From Siphonodentalium dalli (taxonomy: Eukaryota; Mollusca; Scaphopoda; Gadilida; Siphonodentaliidae): 64,000 nucleotides of DNA. The stretch spans positions 54,121,949-54,185,948 of the forward strand of contig CP136065.1 of the NCBI GenBank assembly GCA_032622095.1, written 5' to 3'. A program made the translations under genes and the position numbers. Every line of letters begins with the position of its first letter. Within the stretch, counting starts at the first letter, position 1. Positions 50,101-59,100 of the stretch are shown here, in pieces. Below the pieces are notes generated by a model that was not told the origin of the DNA, did no database searches, and was given only the letters and a program-made list of their open reading frames with translations.

Positions 50101-53100
50101 CATAATAAACTCCGAATCTGTGTTTTTAATTTGCTCGCCCACAACTACGTCACTCGTAATCAAGTGACGGAAATCTCCAAATACCGGTGGTGGTATTCTT
50201 TATTTATTTTACGGGTTATTAAATTATGCGATCGGAATGGGACTTGGGTCATTTTAACCACAACAGGGAGGGCTTTCCGATTGCGTTTTGTAGTTTCTAG
50301 GCCGAATAAATCCTTTAAGTTAAGGGGCAGGCACATGTTTTGCATAAATCCAGGCAAAAATTGAAAGACAAATTCTATGGATCCATCTGGCAAAAAATGA
50401 GGTTGAAATCTGTTTTCTTCTTTTTTGTCCCTTTAGGTAACAAGAACTGCTCAAATAATTAATAATTTCCCACAACAATCCAATCACCAACTATCTTATT
50501 GTCTCAGCGCTATCCGAGAGAGGGAGAGGGGGTACCCATAAGTGAGTCAGCACTTGTCCTCCAATCCCATTGTCTGTATCAAAATTGTATGTGTTATATC
50601 TACCGCTATTCTCAAAGTAATTGACCAGAAAAACGGGGTGATACCCCGGTCATGACCGCGGTGATACCGGTAATAAACGGTAGCGGTATCGAGACGGTCA
50701 TGGCGTGGAGTTACAGTATTGGGCGATAATGATACCGTGGTCTTTTAGCGGGCACCGCATTAATTTTGTTGAATACTGCAGTGATTTTCATGGAACTCTT
50801 TTAGGGGAGGTATTTACTCACACATACTTGTTCGCGTTAACAAGCGGTATCAGTACCGTGGTATTGGAGGATACCGCGGTATAGTACCGCCATATTAACA
50901 GGGTGACACCACGTTATTGGTGGTCAATTACTTCAAGTATAGCGGTATCATGTGTTATATAAATTAGACAAATAAATATGTTTAAATTAAACTATCAGAG
51001 GATGCATTTGTGTAATAATGCTAAGTTAAAATTTTAATTATATGATATAACAACATACCCCCATATATTACATTGAATGATAAAGCAGCCACAAACATTT
51101 CCACCCAATAAAAACAAATGTTGGTATGCAGGCTAGTCCACTAAAGCAGGTAGCAATCAACTGGAAATAGGCCACAGTATTAGAAATACATGGTCAGATG
51201 GGGATTTGGCTATGGACCTATGACCTAAAAGTTAGGCTAAAACTCCTCTAAACCCAAAGTTTTATTGATCAGCAGGCATGAAAATGAAAATGACATGAAC
51301 ATTCTCAAATATAGAAAATTATTTAATTGTTGTTGTCTTTCTAAATAAAAAAATATGATGTTCAGATATAATATCATGGATACATGAACTGCATGTCTGA
51401 AAAGTTCTATCTTTCAAAAGTTCATGGAACCGTAATACAGTTAAATTTTACATATTATATCACTTCAAGATAAAGACTGGCAGAACCAGAAGACCGAATA
51501 GGTCCATATTTGGTGTGGATGTTCCCTTGGTGATACATTCAGATTTGTTAAAATGAAGTTACCAAGTCAAATAGTTGTGAAAGCCAGGGCCATAACTCTT
51601 TCCCTTCATAGCAATTCTTAAAACGACTTCTTCTTATGTACCATCAGGTCGAATGGGTTCATGTTTGGGTGACTAGGGTCAGATTTGTTCAATGATTTTA
51701 TTTTTTGTTTTTTGTTTATATTATGTTACTCCTTGCTCAATTTTTGTCCCCTGACGTTCCGTCGGAGGACTATAGAAATGACCCTTGTCCGTCCGTCCGT
51801 GCGTCCGTGCGTCCGTGCGTCCGAGATTGGGTACCTTCATGGTGTAATCAACTCCTCCTACAGTTTTAAACGTAGAGATTTGAAACTCTGGGATATTGTT
51901 CCTAACATGTTGGTGATTTGCAACATCTATATAGCTAATCAAAAATATAATTTTTTCCATATTTTTGGGGGGTTTTCGACTTAGAAAATTTGGAACATTT
52001 TTGCCTTTTGGATGAGATTGGGTACCTTTATGGTGTAATCAACTCCTCCTACAGTTTTAAATGTAGAGATTTGAAACTCTGGGATATTGTTCCTAACATG
52101 TTGGTGATTTGCAACATCTATATAGCTAATAAAAAATTTCATTTTTTCCATATTTTCGGGGGGTTTTTGACTTAGAAAATTTGGAACATTTTTGCCTTTT
52201 GGATGAGATTGGGTACCTTCAAGGTGTAATCAACTCCTCCTACAGTTTTAAATGTAGAGATTTTAAACTCTGGGATATTGTTCCTAACATGTTGGTGATT
52301 TGCAACATCTATATAGCTAATAAAAAATATCATTTTTTCCATATTTTTGGGGGTTTTTCGACTTAGAAAATTTGGAACATTTTTGCCTTTTGGATGAGAT
52401 TGGGTACCTTCAAGGTGTAATCAACTCCTCCTACAGTTTTAAATGTAGAGATTTTAAACTCTGGGATATTGTTCCTAACATGTTGGTGATTTACAACATC
52501 TATATAGCTAATAAAAAATATCATTTTTTCCATATTTTTGGGGGGTTTTCGACTTAGAAAATTTGGAACATTTTTGCCTTTTGGATGAGATTGGGTACCT
52601 TCATGGTGTAATCAACTCCTCCTACAGTTTTAAATGTAGAGATTTGAAACTCTGGGATATTGTTCCTAACATGTTGGTGATTTGCAACATCTATATAGCT
52701 AATACAAAAATATAATTTTTTCGCGTTTGCATGCGTTTGTTCATCGGGTTGTTTTGTCCAAGAAATTTTGCCAAGAAACAAATCCAATCATGAAGTTTAC
52801 CACTCGAGTCGGGGGACATGTGGTCTGCGACCTTTTATTTTTTTAATGAAAATTTAATTTTTAATTTTAAAATGAACTTTTGAAAAACTAACCACGATAT
52901 AACATCCTTTGGGTACATCGACTCTTCCCACCAAATTTAGTTGAAATCTGTCCAGGGGTCTGGGAGAAAAATCACGAACAGACAGATTGTTACCCTTGCC
53001 AATTGAAGGGTCAAAGTCAGTACATGTACCCCTGTTACAAATGTTGTTCTTTCACATTCCTAATGCCACAATATTATTTGAGAAGTTATCTCTTTCACTA

Positions 53101-56100
53101 ACAATATGAAGCTTTTCTGTCTGCCATTCTCTCTAATGTCTCCTGTCCTTATCTTATCTGACAGCGTTTGATAAACAAATAACAGATAATGTTTATTTGT
53201 GTCATTAATTTCAATTAGATTAGATTAATTCCCAGGTGCTGTGTTCTATGCAGTTGTACAGATGTTACAATATTATGTTTATATCTAGGCTATTGACTTC
53301 TTTTCATCGGTGATAATGATGTGTCTTATTTATTATGCTGATGATTTCAAGGAACAATTATCAGAGGTGCCATGCTGTAGAGCCACCAGAGTAGAGATTC
53401 ATGGCATCATCTGATTTGGGTCTAACTTCATCTTCATTGCCCCCCCCCACGACTGTCTTGTAAACATTAGAATATGTTTTCCATGACAAAAAAAATATAA
53501 GATCAAATATGATGGAACTATCGTAGCGCCCTTTGACACAGAAAACAATGTTCTTTATGGTAAAAGTTATTATTTTCAATTTGAATTTCCAATGATTTTC
53601 AGACATTGTCAACTCAGGTAAATTTTTTTTACCAAAAATAAGTTTATAAATCCTATCTAATTCAGGTGTACAGAAATACTCGCTAACACCAGAAGAGGAA
53701 CATGAACTTCAAACATCACAGCTTCTTATTGCTGCTGACGGTATGTTTATTCAGGAAATAAATCCAATAAATTCACATCATCAAGCCTGAGTTTAGTATT
53801 CCTGTCATTTGCAGAATGAGGTCCCCAGAGGGTGAATTTACAATGTAGTGATGCTATCCCGCATAGCGGGCTAGCATCACCAAATTCACCATCTGGGGAC
53901 CTCATTCTGCTTAAGCCTCATCTTTGGAAAGTTTCTATATTATCAAATTTCTATAGAAACTTCTTCACATAGATTCTATTTCTTTTTTAATTTAGTTTCT
54001 CTATATCCCCAAATTGGCGGATGACACATTGCATAGTCGAGGTTCCCAATGGGTGTACATCACAATATTCACCATTTGGGAACCTCAATCTGAGTCTATG
54101 TCTACCATAGCAGATGAGACCATGCAGATTGAGATCCCAAGAGGGTGAATTTTGTGATGCTAGCGTCACTAAATTCACCCTCTGGGGACCTCATTCTGCA
54201 AATGACAGGCACACTGTAATCAGGCTTGATCATCAAAATGATGTCTTCCCCATTCGCTTTGATATCCTGAAATACTAACTATTACTCATTAATATTTCAA
54301 ATTAATGTTACGCCTGCAATTTCATTAAGAAAACTTCATCAGTGGTATTCACCAAATTAGACATTTTTATAAACTGGCCGGGTTTATTTGAAACATGTAT
54401 AACAATCACTTTATCTGTGGTCATTGCTAGTGCCTGCATGAGCGAACCCAGACTATCCAACAGCGAAGCATTCGATAGTCTGAAAAAATAGCAAGGAATT
54501 CCATTACTTAAAAAAAGTAATACATCAGGGTCAACCAACCACAACTTGCCACAAAAAAGAGCCACAGCCAACCAGAAAATACAGTAATGCTCTAAATAAT
54601 CGACTCCTTAACCACAGCAGAAATCCTGAAAAATTACCCATAATTCTGCTGTGGTTAAGGAGTCGATTATTTAGGGCATTACTGTAGTTGTGTGGAATTT
54701 TTGTGGGCGGTGACGTCATACTGCATGGAAAGCCCTGTATAGCTGGTATAAATGCAAAGGAATGTCTAAAGTGATTTGAAACACTCCGGTAGGGTGATCA
54801 AATAAAAATAGAGAATAATCTTGTTCAAAGTAGTTATTTTTACAAATATTATATCCAAATTTCACAACAAACACTTTCATTCTTATATATTAATTAAACG
54901 CAGTCACTCTCGATGGGGAAATCATTTTGGTTAGTTTATCGCCGATAGATGCATCCCAAATCGAGTCGTAAATATTTACAATTGAGCATCGTTCAGACAA
55001 TGTTTTAAATAGAGTGTAATATGTCTTTAAGATTATCGGATTCATTCAATAGTCTGGGTTGACTCAGACTGCTCTGGTGCAGCATTTCCAGAAGGAACAT
55101 AAGCTATAGAGTTATCCCTCATCAATCAAACATCAGCTATAGTGTTATCCCTCATATGTATCACTATAGAGTTATCCCTCATCATACGTATGTATCACTG
55201 TTCAGCATGACCAATCACATTGTAGAAATTAGCTGGCATCTGTTTTGTCTTTTTAACCAGTGATATTACATTTTACAAAGAATAAAACATTTCTTTGAAG
55301 TAATTTGAATTAAGACTTTTTCAGTATCTTAAAGGTACTCAATCTGATTCTATTGTTCCCATATAATCAGATTCCAACAACAACAACATTTTTAGACATG
55401 CCGCTTCAGGTATCAGAATCGATTAATTGCCCAAAAATAATACTAACTATAGTATAAAATTGCCCAAAACATGTTATTTATCAACATGTTGTCCGATGAA
55501 ATTTGGCCTTATTATCAACACAAAGCCTCTTGATTTTAGAGTTATCCATCTTCATCCACAATTTGGTCTGAGACTGTCGGCTTGTCAACTTTATACTGGG
55601 CTACTATTAAGTCTTGACGGTGAAAAATAATAGATTTCGAACATCAATATCTAATAACTCTGAAGCTTGATTGGTGGGTTCCTCGACTTGAATCAAATAT
55701 TTTTTACCCTCGAATCCAAATGGATAATAATTGAGGGGCGTTCAATCGGATTATGCATCTTTAAGTTTATGAGGTACCGGTATATTGTGACCCCTTGTAT
55801 TGTGTATAAACTATACAGTTTTCTTTGTAATCATTATTGACATGCAGCATGAAACTTTGATTTTTGAGAAACCTTGTGTGCCCTGGATTGGCACCATTCA
55901 GTCTGTGTTCCCATCCTGCCAAATACATATTATAGCCCACCAATATTCAAGAGATAATTACATAGTTTAATCTATGACTGTGACCACAATTGATAATATA
56001 ACTACCTTTATTGTGATTTAAACCTTTCATGACTAGAGCTTCCTGAAATTTTGCGAAAACCCTGTGCCAATGCATTCTTTTATAGGGAGCCTCGCATATA

Positions 56101-59100
56101 TAAGAGAATGCATTGGCCTAATAATATTTACATTGACTTGCAAGCCAGTGCTTTCTCTTATATTGGCGAGGCTTCCTATGGGAGACCTGAATATATAAGA
56201 GAATCCACTGGCACAGCGTCTTTAATGCTGCACCAGCACAGCTCCCATCATAAAAGTGTTAATAAAATTGATTTTTATACCTATCACAGATATTGTTTGG
56301 TAACATGAATGGGTGAATTGAATCATATGTGGTCATTATCTCACACACAGTTATCCTTGTGGAATACCAGACTACAGGAATAAACTCTTTTCAAGTTAGA
56401 CCAATCATTCATTTTTACATAGACCTTCCAATGAATACATAACAATATTTTCTATTCTCCTACTTCCGTGCAGATGATTAAAGCTGGTAGATAATCACTA
56501 CAATAGAGGGAATATCTTAATCACAATCACGTCTCAGCTTCAATAACAGCCTTGCATAATCTCTATAAGGCAACATTAATTTAATAGCCTGGTTTACGAA
56601 CTCCTCCTTCGACTTTTTCCTCAATACTGTATAAAAATATAACTTTTTTTAAATGAATTGATTTATGTTCAAGCTGATTAAAGGGGGACTATACACTAAA
56701 TCCAGCCATTTATGGGGCCATCTCCTACTATACTCAACAGAAAATACCCAATAAAAGAATTAATATGAGTCAGTGTGAGAGTTAAATAAACTCACATACA
56801 CAAGGAATCACGTACATGTATAACAACCTGATAATTATAAGAAAACGAGTAAAAGGCTTAATTAAGCCCTTCACTCATTCTCATTATAAGTACCATGTTG
56901 TTTTACATCGTTCATAGAGTACATTAGTGTATTTTGCACTCATCTCTGACTCATATTCATTCATTTGTTGCATATTTTCTGTTGAATAGACTAGGAGATG
57001 ACTTTACAATGGCTGGACTTAGGTACAGTCTCCCTTTAAAATATGAATCATGTTGTCACAGTGGTGAAGAAAATATTCATGGCAGTACAGTAATGCCCTA
57101 AGCTCTCCCCGAGAGCTTTCTAATGAATGGCAACAAGCCATATTTCCGACTAAATCCTGAAAAGTTACCCATAATTCTGCTGTGGTTAAGGAGTCGATTA
57201 CTTAGGGAATTACTGTATCTTTATTTGCTTTCGCCTTCTTTTCTGTTATTTATACAGTTTTATGGGAAGAAATACCTAAATTTTATAACTTGAGTAAAAC
57301 TTGTCTTATTTAAAAATATTAAAAAAAAATCCTCCTGCATCTACTTTTTTTCAACCCAAATGTTCGTAAATCAGGTTATTTCATTGTTGTGGCCTACCCA
57401 GCAATGTTAATATGACTTGCGTAAGGATGTCGGTAGTTTCTAATTGAAACCTGGTTTTGGATCCCAATCCATTGTCCGGTCTCCACAGAGCAAGCAATAT
57501 ACTATTGTGTAGAGGGTGTCTGTGCATGACAATACAATGTTAAATCAGCCGTACATGTGACTTAATGTCATTGCAATAGCAAACACTCACAACTATAAAA
57601 TATGTGCTCCTAACTAGATCTCATCTCACTGGTCCCGCAGGTTATGAATAACCATTCCATGAGTATATATCTATTCTATATACTTATTGACAGGTATATC
57701 CCTTAGGAAATGTTCACATAATAAGTTCAACAAATGATCATAGGTCTTTTATTGAACTTTTATCAGAACATTTCCTACCAATGAATATGAATCCTTCTGC
57801 ATTTGTGTTATCGTTTCGTCATACTGTTGTCTGCTCATTTTATCTGAACATCCCACCAAATGAATAATAGACTATTCCATCGTGTATTTTAGAACTGAGT
57901 GGGAGAATCCATTTAGTATAGAAATGGTTAACAAGCATTTTAGATGCTCGGAACATTCAAGACCTAAATGCCATATGCTCTCAGGCATGCTATATATCTA
58001 TAGACATAAATTTTTATATATGTAGAAATATATATACAAATGTTATCTATTTATTACCTGGTGCAAATTAATGATTAAATCTCACTGGAGGGACTATCAG
58101 TCATTACAGCAGAGGGAAGATCTCTCCTGAACTTCATTAGAACTTTGTACAATCTCTAGACCCTTCAAAATATATACATAACAAATATGTATTCCTATAG
58201 TCAGGTATGCCAAAAGGATATATAAAAGTGAGTGAGGTGATGACCACATATACATGTATATTTACATGTATATTTATAAACTTCCTATTTCTATCCTAAC
58301 CAGGGTTGATCCAATAATATCGACAGGCTGGACAGTAAGACATAAACAATGCAATGATACTTCAAGCACTTTAAGGCCACACATAGTCAATTTCCCATTT
58401 ATCCCACAGGGTTAGAGTGAAAGACAACAACTGGAATGCGTTAATAGCTACCTGTTTAGAAAAACATAATTATTTACAGGAAGCTGATACAATAAATGTA
58501 GTAGTAACGAATACCAACATGTGGGTGACAATTTTTTGAGGCACAATAACCGCATATATAGATGTAGGCCAAAAGGGGGCAGACATCAATCGAATGTGTA
58601 TTCCCAAAACAAACAAAACGGGGAGGGAGGGAGGGTTTTCAAAATAAGTGACCATCTTCGCCGATCAATTTATTGGAAAGAAAGTTAACACAACCAAACA
58701 ATATAGTGCCCACGATTCTTCTCTGCAAATTATTCACATTCGCTAACTAAATAGCATTACTGCCAAAATACTTGTACTTTATAATTATGTTTTAATTTCA
58801 TCTAAGTACTTCGCAACATCAGTGTATAGCTAACTTATCTTAAATGTCATGCCTTATGGTGTAGTGATCTATACCAGTGAAAGATCTCGCTACCAAACGT
58901 GTTTGCGTTTGTACACAATTTTGGTTTAAATTCATGCATCTGGTTAACCCTTTGCGATAAAATATGTCGCTCTTATACGACTATGTTTTCTCAGACCAAA
59001 ATATCTTGAAAAAGGGTGCACATGCAGGGTTTCGAGACCTTGCGCTCAGGCCAGAGACTGCGTGGCCTAAATCCATTTTAGTTATACCCCTCACAACGAA

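Noticed and set aside
51990-52557. Three near-identical 61-aa frames
   Set aside because: They are the same frame read through 191-bp tandem monomers of element F.
53382-53420. CAGAGTAGAGATTCATGGCATCAT as a regulatory site near METTL22 exon 6
   Set aside because: It is the terminal part of the T1 element seen at 10.69 and 62.13 kb, a solo fragment.
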